Assembly: GCA_030691265.1 (NCBI GenBank) | Contig: JAUYET010000014.1 | Coordinates: forward strand, 1 to 64,000 | Source: Pseudomonadota bacterium | GTDB taxonomy: Bacteria > Pseudomonadota > Gammaproteobacteria > Burkholderiales > Thiobacillaceae | Direction of reading: 5' to 3' | Length of the DNA stretch: 64,000 nt | Shown here: piece after piece, positions 1 to 8,550 of the stretch | Position numbering within the stretch: the stretch's first letter is position 1 | How the letters are laid out: the number at the start of each line of letters is the position of its first letter | Notes under the pieces: generated by a model | Database searches by the model: none | What the model was told of the DNA's origin: nothing | Seen by the model: the letters and a program-made list of their open reading frames with translations, nothing else | Translations under genes and position numbers: made by a program

Positions 1-21
1 GGTGGCCAGGCCCTTGGAGCG

Positions 22-1286
22 GTTTCAATCCGCGCCCGGCCTTTCGGCCGGGCGATGCGTTAAAAAATACTGGGCTTATGCGATGTTTAATAGTTTCAAT
101 CCGCGCCCGGCCTTTCGGCCGGGCGATGCACCCGTTCCAACATTTTCACCGGGTAAATCATGGCGTTTCAATCCGCGCCCGGCCTTTCGGCCGGGCGATG
201 CAGACTGACGGACAGAAGCTAAGCCTGACGGAAGACGTTTCAATCCGCGCCCGGCCTTTCGGCCGGGCGATGCGCTTTTGCGAGTCTCAGCCAGCGCCTT
301 GTTTATCCGTTTCAATCCGCGCCCGGCCTTTCGGCCGGGCGATGCATCATCAACAACACAACCGCGTAAAGGGACAAACATGTTTCAATCCGCGCCCGGC
401 CTTTCGGCCGGGCGATGCGCCATGCGGGTTCGACTCCCGCAGCGATCTAGTAGCGTTTCAATCCGCGCCCGGCCTTTCGGCCGGGCGATGCGCCGCCCGG
501 TAACAGGCTGCTGGATTTTAAATATGTTTCAATCCGCGCCCGGCCTTTCGGCCGGGCGATGCGACGATGAACCTGGCGGATCAAGGCTGGCGATTTGGTT
601 TCAATCCGCGCCCGGCCTTTCGGCCGGGCGATGCCCCGCGCAGGAAGGCGAGCTTCGCTATTTCCAGCCGTTTCAATCCGCGCCCGGCCTTTCGGCCGGG
701 CGATGCCCAGCTCGTGCCTTCCCTCGCAAGCAGCATCACCAGTTTCAATCCGCGCCCGGCCTTTCGGCCGGGCGATGCGCGAACGATGACCGCCTCTGCG
801 CTTGTTGATGCCGGTTTCAATCCGCGCCCGGCCTTTCGGCCGGGCGATGCAGCGAAGATTCGGTCAGGTGGCGCCAAGACCGAGTTGTTTCAATCCGCGC
901 CCGGCCTTTCGGCCGGGCGATGCAAGCGCGACGAAGCCGCAGCCGTGAGGCTCGAAGCCGTTTCAATCCGCGCCCGGCCTTTCGGCCGGGCGATGCTGGA
1001 GCAAGATCGACGGCTACCGGATGCGCAAGAGCGTTTCAATCCGCGCCCGGCCTTTCGGCCGGGCGATGCGCAATGCGGCATATCTCCCCTACAACCACAT
1101 GGATGTTTCAATCCGCGCCCGGCCTTTCGGCCGGGCGATGCTTCCACCGCCGTCCGTGTTCACGGCATCCTCAAGCGTTTCAATCCGCGCCCGGCCTTTC
1201 GGCCGGGCGATGCGCCATGCGGGTTCGACTCCCGCAGCGATCTAGTAGCGTTTCAATCCGCGCCCGGCCTTTCGGCCGGGCGATGC
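22..1286 (-). CRISPR. Type I-C CRISPR array, 18 repeats of 37 bp, 17 complete spacers of 34-36 bp (array continues beyond the window start)
   Basis: Repeat GTTTCAATCCGCGCCCGGCCTTTCGGCCGGGCGATGC recurs every ~72 bp. Its reverse complement ends ...GCGGATTGAAAC, as in I-C repeats, so transcription is on the minus strand with the leader at the right. Confidence 0.98.
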
Positions 1287-1464
1287 TCCACTTTCGCAAC
1301 TTGTTGTATTGAAAGCAGTGCGGGGCGAGCTTGCGCGAACCGGCTGCTGACGGCAAGCGCGAACGCCGATACACGTGCTTCATGCTTGTTCGAATTGTTA
1401 AAGAACAATGGGTTGTCGCCCGCGCGAAACCTTGGGCTTTTCATCGTTGCTTGGGGTTCGCGCG
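1287..1464 (-). promoter_or_regulatory. CRISPR leader region between array and cas2
   Basis: Non-coding interval between the cas-proximal repeat and the cas2 stop codon; position inferred from repeat orientation. Confidence 0.7.
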
Positions 1465-1755
1465 TCATACCAGCAGGGGGCCTTCGAAATCGATAGAGCG
1501 GAAGGTTCCGAACTGTTTGACCCGAACTTCCACCGGTTCGGTGATGCGATAGAAGCGCAGGTTGTCTTCTTTCTCGTCGATCTCCGCCAGCAGCGTGCGT
1601 TCCAGTTGCTCGAACTGCATTTCGTTGACCTGGCATTCGAAGACCGATTTCTGCACGCGCTGGCCCATGGCTTCGCAGGCTTTGGCGACGCGGCGCAGGC
1701 GTTTGCGGCCGGCGGGGGTTTCGGTGGAAACGTCGTAGGTGACGATGATCAGCAT
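1465..1755 (-). CDS. cas2: CRISPR-associated endonuclease Cas2 (type I-C)
   Basis: 96 aa, [11 protein letters not shown]...RVQKSVFEC; located between leader and cas1. Confidence 0.95.
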   Translation of the reverse strand: MLIIVTYDVSTETPAGRKRLRRVAKACEAMGQRVQKSVFECQVNEMQFEQLERTLLAEIDEKEDNLRFYRITEPVEVRVKQFGTFRSIDFEGPLLV

Positions 1756-1758
1756 GGC

Positions 1759-2793
1759 TTACTTCGCAAAATACGGTAGATAGCCATCCATCTCGCCCCG
1801 GATGGCGCGGGCCATGAAACGCGCCTGGATCAGCGGCAGCAGGCCGATGGGCAGTTTGCTTTCCAGTAGCGGATGGGTGATTTCTTCCTGTTTGCGTTCT
1901 TGCCAGGCGGTGACGACGGCGCGGCGGCCTTTTTCGCCCAGCATGACCGCGCCGCCTTCGCGCAGGTCGAAATCCGCCGCCGATATCTGGCCCCGGTTGA
2001 TGAGGGTGAGGGCGAGGCGGTCGGCCAGGATCGAACGGAATTCTTCCTGCATATCCAGCGCCAACGCAGCGCGGCCGGGGCGCACGGCGTGGAGGAAGCC
2101 GAGTTGCGGGTCGAGGCCGACGGCTTCCAGCGCGGAGCGGCAATCGTTCATCAGCATGGCGTAGAGGAAGGAAATCAGCGCGTTGAAGCGGTCCAGCGGC
2201 GGCCGGCGGGTGCGGCCGTCGAGGGCGAACGATGCGCGCATCTGCGGTTTGACGATGAGATTGAGGGCGGCGAAGTAGCCGCGCGCGGCTTCGCCTTCGA
2301 CGCCGCGCAGTTCATCCAGATTTCCCGCCACCGCGGCCGCGCGCAATGAGGCGGCAAGATTGTCGGCGCTGCGGGTAAGTTGCGCGGCTTCCTCGGCATC
2401 GGCCGCTTCGCGTGCGCCGCGTTGCAAGGTGACGCGGCTGTTCTTCAGTTTGCCGGCGACGCAAGCGCGGGCATGTTCCAGCGTGGCAACCGGGTCGCCG
2501 GCGGCTTTGTGTTGCGCCTGGCGCAGCAGGATGTTGCCGGAAACCGGGCCTTCCATCCGCGCCTTGAAACGACCGTGTTCATCCAGCAACACCAGCGATT
2601 TGCCTTCGTCGGCCAGCCGATGCATCAGCGCGGGCGAGACCATGACGTTGCCGAAGGTGACCAGGCCAGACAGGTGATGCAGCGGCACTTGCAGGCGCTT
2701 TTCGTGATCCACGTCGATGCGCACGGTGGCGTTTTCCAGATGCGCGTAGGCCTGGGGCGTCATGACGTAGAGGGTGTTCTGAATGTTGTGCAT
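1759..2793 (-). CDS. cas1: CRISPR-associated endonuclease Cas1 (type I-C)
   Basis: 344 aa, Cas1 motifs (MNDCRSALEAVGLDPQLGFLH, LALDMQEEFR). Confidence 0.96.
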   Translation of the reverse strand: MHNIQNTLYVMTPQAYAHLENATVRIDVDHEKRLQVPLHHLSGLVTFGNVMVSPALMHRLADEGKSLVLLDEHGRFKARMEGPVSGNILLRQAQHKAAGDPVATLEHARACVAGKLKNSRVTLQRGAREAADAEEAAQLTRSADNLAASLRAAAVAGNLDELRGVEGEAARGYFAALNLIVKPQMRASFALDGRTRRPPLDRFNALISFLYAMLMNDCRSALEAVGLDPQLGFLHAVRPGRAALALDMQEEFRSILADRLALTLINRGQISAADFDLREGGAVMLGEKGRRAVVTAWQERKQEEITHPLLESKLPIGLLPLIQARFMARAIRGEMDGYLPYFAK

Positions 2794-2839
2794 TTTGTAT
2801 TACGATACGAAACACAATCTGTATTGAAGGAGTTTGGAC

Positions 2840-3157
2840 ATGTCTACCCTGACTTTGCGTTTACCGGACGAACTGGACGAACGGCTGAACCGCCTCGCCG
2901 CATTGGAAGATAAAAGCCGTTCTGAACTGGCCAGGACTGCGCTTGATGGCTTTTTGCGTGAGCTGGAAAAAAAGCGCTTCATGGACGAAATGGTTGCCGC
3001 TGCCCGCGTTCTGGCGACCAACCCGGAAGCGCGCGCTGAAAGCATTGCCATCGCGGAAGAATTTCTGCCTCTGGAAAACGAAGCCCTCGATATTGCAGAA
3101 GGTAGAAAGCCTGGCGATCCATGGCCGGAAGAACTGGGCGACGTGTGGTGGAAATGA
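2840..3157 (+). CDS. Ribbon-helix-helix (CopG/MetJ-type) antitoxin
   Basis: MSTLTLRLPDELDERLNRLAALEDKSRSELARTALDGFL; RBS AAGGAG upstream; stop overlaps the toxin start (ATGATG). Confidence 0.85.
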   Translation: MSTLTLRLPDELDERLNRLAALEDKSRSELARTALDGFLRELEKKRFMDEMVAAARVLATNPEARAESIAIAEEFLPLENEALDIAEGRKPGDPWPEELGDVWWK

Positions 3158-3519
3158 TGCGACGCGGAGAAATCTGGCTGGCCCGCTTGAACCCGAATGT
3201 CGGCGCAGAAGCCGGCAAGATCAGACCGGTATTGGTCATGCTCAACAATGATTTGTTGGCCACCGGCATGAGCCCTGTGGTCTGTATTCCACTGACCAGC
3301 AAATTGTTCAAAGGCATGGAAGGACTGCGCTTCGCCATCGCACCGCGCGACAGGTTGCTCAAACGCTGCTACCTCATGCCGGAACAGACGCGCGCACTGG
3401 ATCTGAACCGCTTTGGCGACGGCCCACTCACGACACTGACAACGCTCGAAATGGCCGAGGTGGAACGTAGCCTGATAGGTGTTTTCGGCTTGTTCAATCA
3501 AGTCAATCCAGTTCACTGA
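3154..3519 (+). CDS. MazF/PemK-family mRNA interferase toxin
   Basis: MRRGEIWLARLNPNVGAEAGKIRPVLVMLNND...VVCIPLTS, typical MazF/PemK N-terminus; coupled to the RHH ORF. Confidence 0.88.
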   Translation: MMRRGEIWLARLNPNVGAEAGKIRPVLVMLNNDLLATGMSPVVCIPLTSKLFKGMEGLRFAIAPRDRLLKRCYLMPEQTRALDLNRFGDGPLTTLTTLEMAEVERSLIGVFGLFNQVNPVH

Positions 3520-4123
3520 ACAGGCCCTCCCTCAAGCGACTGATCAGGCTTAGGCCAGCCAGCGCCTCCGGCTGGCAAATCTCTTTCAATGAACACTCCC
3601 GGCAGCGCGCATCGTTCACCGGCGGCGGCAACCGACCGGAAGCCAGCATGGCGCGGATGGCATCGGCGGTTTCAATAACCAACTCGCGCAAAGCGGGCGT
3701 AATGGCGACATCGCGCCGGCGGTGGCTGCTGGCGTGGTAGATGGCGCCATGTGGCACGGGACGGCCGAGCATATCTTCCAGACACAGCGCCTGGGCGGCG
3801 AGCTGGATGTCGTCGTAAATTTTCTGGCGCTTCGGGCCGTGTTTGAACTCGACCGGAAACACCGTGCCATCGGGGTGAAACTCGACCAGATCGGCCTTGC
3901 CGATCAAGCCCAGCCGGTCCGACCAGAGCGGCAACGCGCGTTCCACCTTCACCCCGGCCTTCATCTCGTAGCCGGGCGTATCCACCAGGTGATGCACCGC
4001 CTGGCCGCGCGCCGTATGGAGGTTGTCGGCGAACGCCTGTTCCAGATGAATCAGCCCGCACTGGCGCGGGCAGTAGGCCCAGTGCTGGAGCGCGGCGAGG
4101 GGGATGGGGTCGGCTTCGTTCAT
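3503..4123 (-). CDS. cas4: CRISPR-associated exonuclease Cas4
   Basis: 206 aa; YCPRQCGLIHLEQ, VEFKHG, CRECSLKEIC (Fe-S cysteines). Confidence 0.95.
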   Translation of the reverse strand: MNEADPIPLAALQHWAYCPRQCGLIHLEQAFADNLHTARGQAVHHLVDTPGYEMKAGVKVERALPLWSDRLGLIGKADLVEFHPDGTVFPVEFKHGPKRQKIYDDIQLAAQALCLEDMLGRPVPHGAIYHASSHRRRDVAITPALRELVIETADAIRAMLASGRLPPPVNDARCRECSLKEICQPEALAGLSLISRLREGLFSELD

Positions 4124-4186
4124 CAGGATCGATGACTATGCTGGAGGCGCGCTAAACTACCCAGAACGTATCTGCAGGAGCATCTC

Positions 4187-4423
4187 ATGGCGACCACATT
4201 CGAAGAAGCCAAAGTACTGGCCATGCAACTTACCTCAGAGCAACGTGCTGACCTTGCCGATTTACTTTGGGCAAGTGCAACCCCTCGTGAAGAGGTGCAA
4301 GCGGCTTGGGATACCGAGATCGCCCGGCGCGTTGCTGAAATCGATGCCGGTACGGTCAAGTTGATCCCCGGTGAAGAGGTACTGGCGCGGATCGAGCAGA
4401 AACTCCGCAAAGCTGGCGCGTGA
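4187..4423 (+). CDS. Putative addiction module component (antitoxin)
   Basis: MATTFEEAKVLAMQLTSEQRADLADLLWAS...EIARRVAEIDAGTVKLIPGEEVLARI; matches the addiction-module-component pattern; overlaps the downstream toxin. Confidence 0.85.
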   Translation: MATTFEEAKVLAMQLTSEQRADLADLLWASATPREEVQAAWDTEIARRVAEIDAGTVKLIPGEEVLARIEQKLRKAGA

Positions 4424-4713
4424 AGCACATTTGGCACCCGTTGGCCGAGGTGGAATTCGATGAGGCGGTGGATTACTACCTCCTTCACGCCGGGCCTACC
4501 GTAAGCCGGAATTTTACGAGGGCACTTCACAGCGCCCTGGCGTTGCTGGCTGAGCATCCTGCCATAGGCGCACAAACGCAAAACCAGGCCCGTCGAACAC
4601 TTCTGCATGGCTTTCCCTTCGACTTGGTCTATCGGTTGCAAGCCGACAAGATCGTCATCATCGCCGTAGCCAATCAAAGCCGCCGTCCAGGGTATTGGGC
4701 CAGACGGCGATAG
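4420..4713 (+). CDS. RelE/ParE-family toxin
   Basis: IWHPLAEVEFDEAVDYYLLHAGPTVSRNFTRALHSALALLAEHPAIG...FPFDLVYRLQADKIVIIAVAN. Confidence 0.88.
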   Translation: MKHIWHPLAEVEFDEAVDYYLLHAGPTVSRNFTRALHSALALLAEHPAIGAQTQNQARRTLLHGFPFDLVYRLQADKIVIIAVANQSRRPGYWARRR

Positions 4714-4723
4714 GCACATATTT

Positions 4724-4966
4724 TTACCCCAGAAGCCTTTTCAACAAGGCTTCACGAGTCAAGCCATGATGCGCCGCCACGCTGTCCAGAATCGCCGCCA
4801 AGGTGCCTATCCGCAACGGATCATGGTTGGGAATGGTGATGTGATGTTCGCCATGAGCTTGGCTGGTCAGGCGGATATGGCTCCCGGTTTGGCGCGTTTC
4901 CGCATAACCGAACCGACTTAGCCGCTTGATCAAATCCGCGCCGAAAAGATCGCGCGGAATCCTCAT
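4724..4966 (-). CDS. hicA: HicA-family toxin
   Basis: 80 aa; FGADLIKRLSRFGYAETRQTGSHIRLT...HHITIPNHDPLRIGTLAAIL. Confidence 0.88.
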   Translation of the reverse strand: MRIPRDLFGADLIKRLSRFGYAETRQTGSHIRLTSQAHGEHHITIPNHDPLRIGTLAAILDSVAAHHGLTREALLKRLLG

Positions 4967-5169
4967 GCCGCCAGCACTTCTTCACGAGTGATGTGCAAGC
5001 GAATAAGGCTGGGCCGCTGGCCCTCGTCGAAGTGGCAATGCACGGCATCGCGGATCTGCGTGTGCAAATCGTTGATGTTGTCCGCCTCGGTAAAAACATC
5101 GGCACCCATAGCGCGAGCGATAAAACCGCCCTCGGGGGCTTCTTCGACCAGGAAGTGGATTTCGGTCAT
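4963..5169 (-). CDS. HicB-like antitoxin (DUF1902-like)
   Basis: MTEIHFLVEEAPEGGFIARAMGADVFTEADNINDLHTQIRDAV; RBS AAGGAG; starts 14 bp after the cas7 stop; ATGA overlap with hicA. Confidence 0.8.
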   Translation of the reverse strand: MTEIHFLVEEAPEGGFIARAMGADVFTEADNINDLHTQIRDAVHCHFDEGQRPSLIRLHITREEVLAA

Positions 5170-5182
5170 GGTGCAGGGCTCC

Positions 5183-6031
5183 TTATGGGCAAAGATTTCG
5201 GATTTCGACGCCGGGAAAGGCTTCGAGTTTGCCATCTGGCGGGGCGATGACTTTGTAGTCGGAGAAGTCGCGCGGAGGCTTTGTTTTATCTACCAACTCG
5301 GGGCGGCGAATGAGTTCGAATAGTTTGTGGGCGGGGGCGTTGCCCTTCTTATTCTCGTGGGTAAAGACATATAGCCCGCGCACATTCATTTCGCCACGGG
5401 CGGCGGAACGGTCGAACTCGAATAGGTTCTGTAGCGCCTCCCAAAGCGCTTCCATATCTTCTTCAACCACCCCGGTTTTCTCTGCCAGGTAGGGGTTGAA
5501 ATAGCCGTGGGCGCGATAGAGTCCATAGGGAACGATGCCTTTTCGTGGCCCAAGCCCCATAGGGTCAGCATCATTTGCATGTGCCTGTCGAGAGATGGCC
5601 ACATCCAATGTATAGAGCGGGTCAATGCTGCGGCCAAAGGTGATTTGGACAGGCCCTCGCACTTGTCCAGCATTAAGCTTTCCTGTGGTCAAAACGGCAC
5701 CAAACATGCGGATGTCGTAATAGCGAGCGCACATTTCCAGGCGCACATCATCATTGGGTGCTTGTGCCTCTTGGATACCTCTGGCTACACCGGCTTCTTT
5801 GATAAGCGTGTTCAATGCGACCTTACTCTGGATGAAGATGGGCATATCCCGCGTCTGTTGCAGGTAGTCACGCACCTTGCGTTTCAGTGCGACATCCGTC
5901 ACCAAGCCATTCATGGTCTGAGGATCAACACGGGGCAGATTCCCAGCGTCTGGGTCACCGTTGGGATTGCCGCTCTTGACATCGAATAGCAGGACGAATT
6001 CGTGACGCTTGGTTGGGTCGATGTGGCTCAT
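5183..6031 (-). CDS. cas7: Type I-C Cascade subunit Cas7 (Csd2)
   Basis: 282 aa; RHEFVLLFDVKSGNPNGDPDAGNLPRVDPQT. Confidence 0.96.
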   Translation of the reverse strand: MSHIDPTKRHEFVLLFDVKSGNPNGDPDAGNLPRVDPQTMNGLVTDVALKRKVRDYLQQTRDMPIFIQSKVALNTLIKEAGVARGIQEAQAPNDDVRLEMCARYYDIRMFGAVLTTGKLNAGQVRGPVQITFGRSIDPLYTLDVAISRQAHANDADPMGLGPRKGIVPYGLYRAHGYFNPYLAEKTGVVEEDMEALWEALQNLFEFDRSAARGEMNVRGLYVFTHENKKGNAPAHKLFELIRRPELVDKTKPPRDFSDYKVIAPPDGKLEAFPGVEIRNLCP

Positions 6032-7866
6032 TGCTGATCTCCTTCAGTCTGTTTGTTCTTGACGGGGCGGCCAGCCCGGAATTTGGCGCGCTGGTGATAA
6101 AAGCCCAGGCCAAATTCAGCCTGTTGGGCAAGAGTGAGAATGTCGGGGAATCCGCCTACCTCATCCAGTTTAGTCATGACGTTCTCAACCAGAACGTTGA
6201 GCTCCTTGCCAGCATCCGGAAGGTGAGCCGTGGCCGCCAGTCGAATCAGACCGCCAAAGTTGACTCCTGGCGCCGTTGAGGTCGAACCATAAAAACGGTT
6301 GACGATGGTCGTATCTAACCGACTTTTGTGCTTGATGTAGTGCGATACCTGTTGGGCCTCCTCGAGGATCGCCAGCAGCGTGCCGCATAAATAGGCGGGG
6401 CTGCGATTATCTGGATCGTGTTCGCTCATTGCATCTACCTCCTTGGTTCCGAAATACAGGACGAGTTTGAAAAGGCTGGCGAGGGCATGCTGTCGCCAGG
6501 CCTCTTTGGGGTCTTGCAGGGTATTGGGGTTGCGGAAAGCATTGACTGCCGCCGCCAGCAGACCAGCCGGGGGCGGATGACCAAGATAGGCGGTGCGTAA
6601 TAGCCCTCGCGTGAAATTGGGATTCTTGGACTCGCTTGCCTGGAGCAGTGCAGCGATGGAGAACGGTCGTGAGGCATCACCCCACGGGGTGACGATGCGG
6701 GTGCTTTCCAGGAAAACACTCAGTCGGCCCTTGATCTTTTCCAGAGAGTCGGCAATCCACTCTCGTAGCGCAATCCGACCGACATTTGGGGATAGGACCG
6801 CCAGATAGAATCCGTAATCATCAAGTCTCAAAGCTGCGTCTTTGGGTACCCAAGGAAGCTTGAGCAAGTCGGCGAGTTGCGAGAGTGTGGCCTGGGGTGC
6901 CACATCCTTGCTATGGACCTCGGTCAGAATCGTGCCCAGCCTGGCGTCGAGGTCATCCAGCTTTATTTCCATCTCACCCACCATGACCGGCGCTGGGGCT
7001 TTCAGCCAGAACAAGGCGAACTGGTTGGCAAGGCTGTCGCGTTTGTCTTTGTCATAGGTCAGGGTCTTCCTATGCCGCTCGGACTGGCTCAGATAGTTAA
7101 ATGCCCGTGAAGCAGTGTCGCCACAGGTGAAGCAGAGACCGAGGTGGGCTTTCTTGAAGTTGCCGGCGCCAGACTGGAAAGAAGTGAAGGCATCTGCGTT
7201 CAATGAATGAAGTGGTGTTACGCCGGCCAACTTGACACCAAGAGGTATTTTTCCAATCAAGGGAAGATCGTTTCCGCCGCATGTGGCGCACTGGCCATTC
7301 ACTATCCGTTTGCTCTTTTTCTCCCCAGGAGCGCAGCGGGCTTGCATCACTTCGATCCAATAGGCCTTTGCCAACTCATGCTCGAATAGATGCTGTCCTG
7401 CGAGCGGACCCTCTTCTGGCTTAAAGGAAACCCAGTCCTTACTCAGAATTTCCCCAATGCGTGAATCTGTCGAGATGTCTGGTCGGTCGAGCGCGCTCAT
7501 TAACCAGCCAAGTGCTTCCCGTAAAGAAGGGTCTGTCAGGCCATCCCAGGCGAGAAAATCCTTAATCAGATTTTTGAACCGCTGGTGCTTGTCTCCCGCA
7601 CGCTTGTCTTCACCTCCGCCATTCGTTTTTTGAATACCAAGGGCATACCCTGCTTCGTCCGCGAGGAGGTGAGCCTCCATATCTGAAGTTCGACCACCAT
7701 AAGGCCGAGGAATGGACTGCTCTGTTCCGACTAGACATGCTCGGTCAGGCCAAAGAGCTACGTACCATTTAATTGGCTCGCCATACTCATAGAAACCGGC
7801 GGGTGGCAACTTGCCTTGTTGTTCAAGTTCTCTCCCAAGCCTGACTAACTCACTAAACATGACCAC
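6028..7866 (-). CDS. cas8c: Type I-C Cascade large subunit Cas8c (Csd1)
   Basis: 612 aa; Csd1-like with CATCGG and CFTCGD cysteine pairs; between cas5 and cas7. Confidence 0.94.
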   Translation of the reverse strand: MVMFSELVRLGRELEQQGKLPPAGFYEYGEPIKWYVALWPDRACLVGTEQSIPRPYGGRTSDMEAHLLADEAGYALGIQKTNGGGEDKRAGDKHQRFKNLIKDFLAWDGLTDPSLREALGWLMSALDRPDISTDSRIGEILSKDWVSFKPEEGPLAGQHLFEHELAKAYWIEVMQARCAPGEKKSKRIVNGQCATCGGNDLPLIGKIPLGVKLAGVTPLHSLNADAFTSFQSGAGNFKKAHLGLCFTCGDTASRAFNYLSQSERHRKTLTYDKDKRDSLANQFALFWLKAPAPVMVGEMEIKLDDLDARLGTILTEVHSKDVAPQATLSQLADLLKLPWVPKDAALRLDDYGFYLAVLSPNVGRIALREWIADSLEKIKGRLSVFLESTRIVTPWGDASRPFSIAALLQASESKNPNFTRGLLRTAYLGHPPPAGLLAAAVNAFRNPNTLQDPKEAWRQHALASLFKLVLYFGTKEVDAMSEHDPDNRSPAYLCGTLLAILEEAQQVSHYIKHKSRLDTTIVNRFYGSTSTAPGVNFGGLIRLAATAHLPDAGKELNVLVENVMTKLDEVGGFPDILTLAQQAEFGLGFYHQRAKFRAGRPVKNKQTEGDQQ

Positions 7867-8542
7867 CCTCCAAGCGGTAAAGCGCCCCGTATTTCTCGGG
7901 AGGCACTTCTAGCCATCCTTCCTTTACTGTTGCATCGAAGAACAACGCCTGTGCATACCCCTTTGCCGGCTCATTCCGTTTCGGGCGTTTGAATTCCATC
8001 TCGATACGGCTGGCATCCTCGACGAACGCAATATCGAACAACATGGAGCCGACAGGCAGATCAAGTGGCGGCGGGATTTCACCGTTGGCAGGCTCGAAGG
8101 CCGCAGCAAATTCGCGTGTACCCAGATAGGGCGTGTGGTGGCACTGGCCTTTTTCGGCCTTGCGGTTGAACTGGTCGAGGTATTTCCCTATGGGCTCAGT
8201 GGCGTGGGGGCGGAGTACCGCATCGGCCTCGATCAGGTACTCGACCTCCTTGAGGATGAGGCTGGAGCGCTGTTGTCGCTTGTCTTCAATAAAAATGGGG
8301 TTATCACCCTGACGATCTTTGAGTTCGTTGCGCAGGATGACAGTCTGCGATCCTAGCTTGAGGATGCCGATACGACGGATTTCATAGCGGAATTCAGGTT
8401 TCCAGAAAACCGCTTCCAGCACGCCTCGCGCAGCGCTGGGAGTGATTACCGGGTAGGACACCCGTTCCACCTTGAATTCAGGCCGGGAAAAGCAGGCGTA
8501 ATCGCCCCAAACCCTGAGTCGCACCTTGCCAGTTTGCTGCAT
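7853..8542 (-). CDS. cas5: Type I-C Cas5 (Cas5d/Cas5c)
   Basis: 229 aa; VRLRVWGDYACFSRPEFKVERVSYPVITPSAARGVLEAVFWKPEF. Confidence 0.95.
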   Translation of the reverse strand: MQQTGKVRLRVWGDYACFSRPEFKVERVSYPVITPSAARGVLEAVFWKPEFRYEIRRIGILKLGSQTVILRNELKDRQGDNPIFIEDKRQQRSSLILKEVEYLIEADAVLRPHATEPIGKYLDQFNRKAEKGQCHHTPYLGTREFAAAFEPANGEIPPPLDLPVGSMLFDIAFVEDASRIEMEFKRPKRNEPAKGYAQALFFDATVKEGWLEVPPEKYGALYRLEGGHV

Positions 8543-8550
8543 GTTGCCTC

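Noticed and set aside
419-454. tRNA gene within the array
   Set aside because: Only a T-arm and part of the acceptor are present in a 36-nt spacer; it is spacer content, not a tRNA gene.
130-1249. Other spacers as matches to the resident prophage
   Set aside because: Spacer translations were compared by eye with prophage protein ORFs and no other convincing match was seen; a proper nucleotide search is still needed.
2-1496. Overlapping ORFs across the CRISPR array (68-309 aa)
   Set aside because: Translations are repeats of SFNPRPAFRPGDA / FQSAPGLSAGRC / SIRARPFGRAM, i.e. artefacts of the CRISPR repeat.
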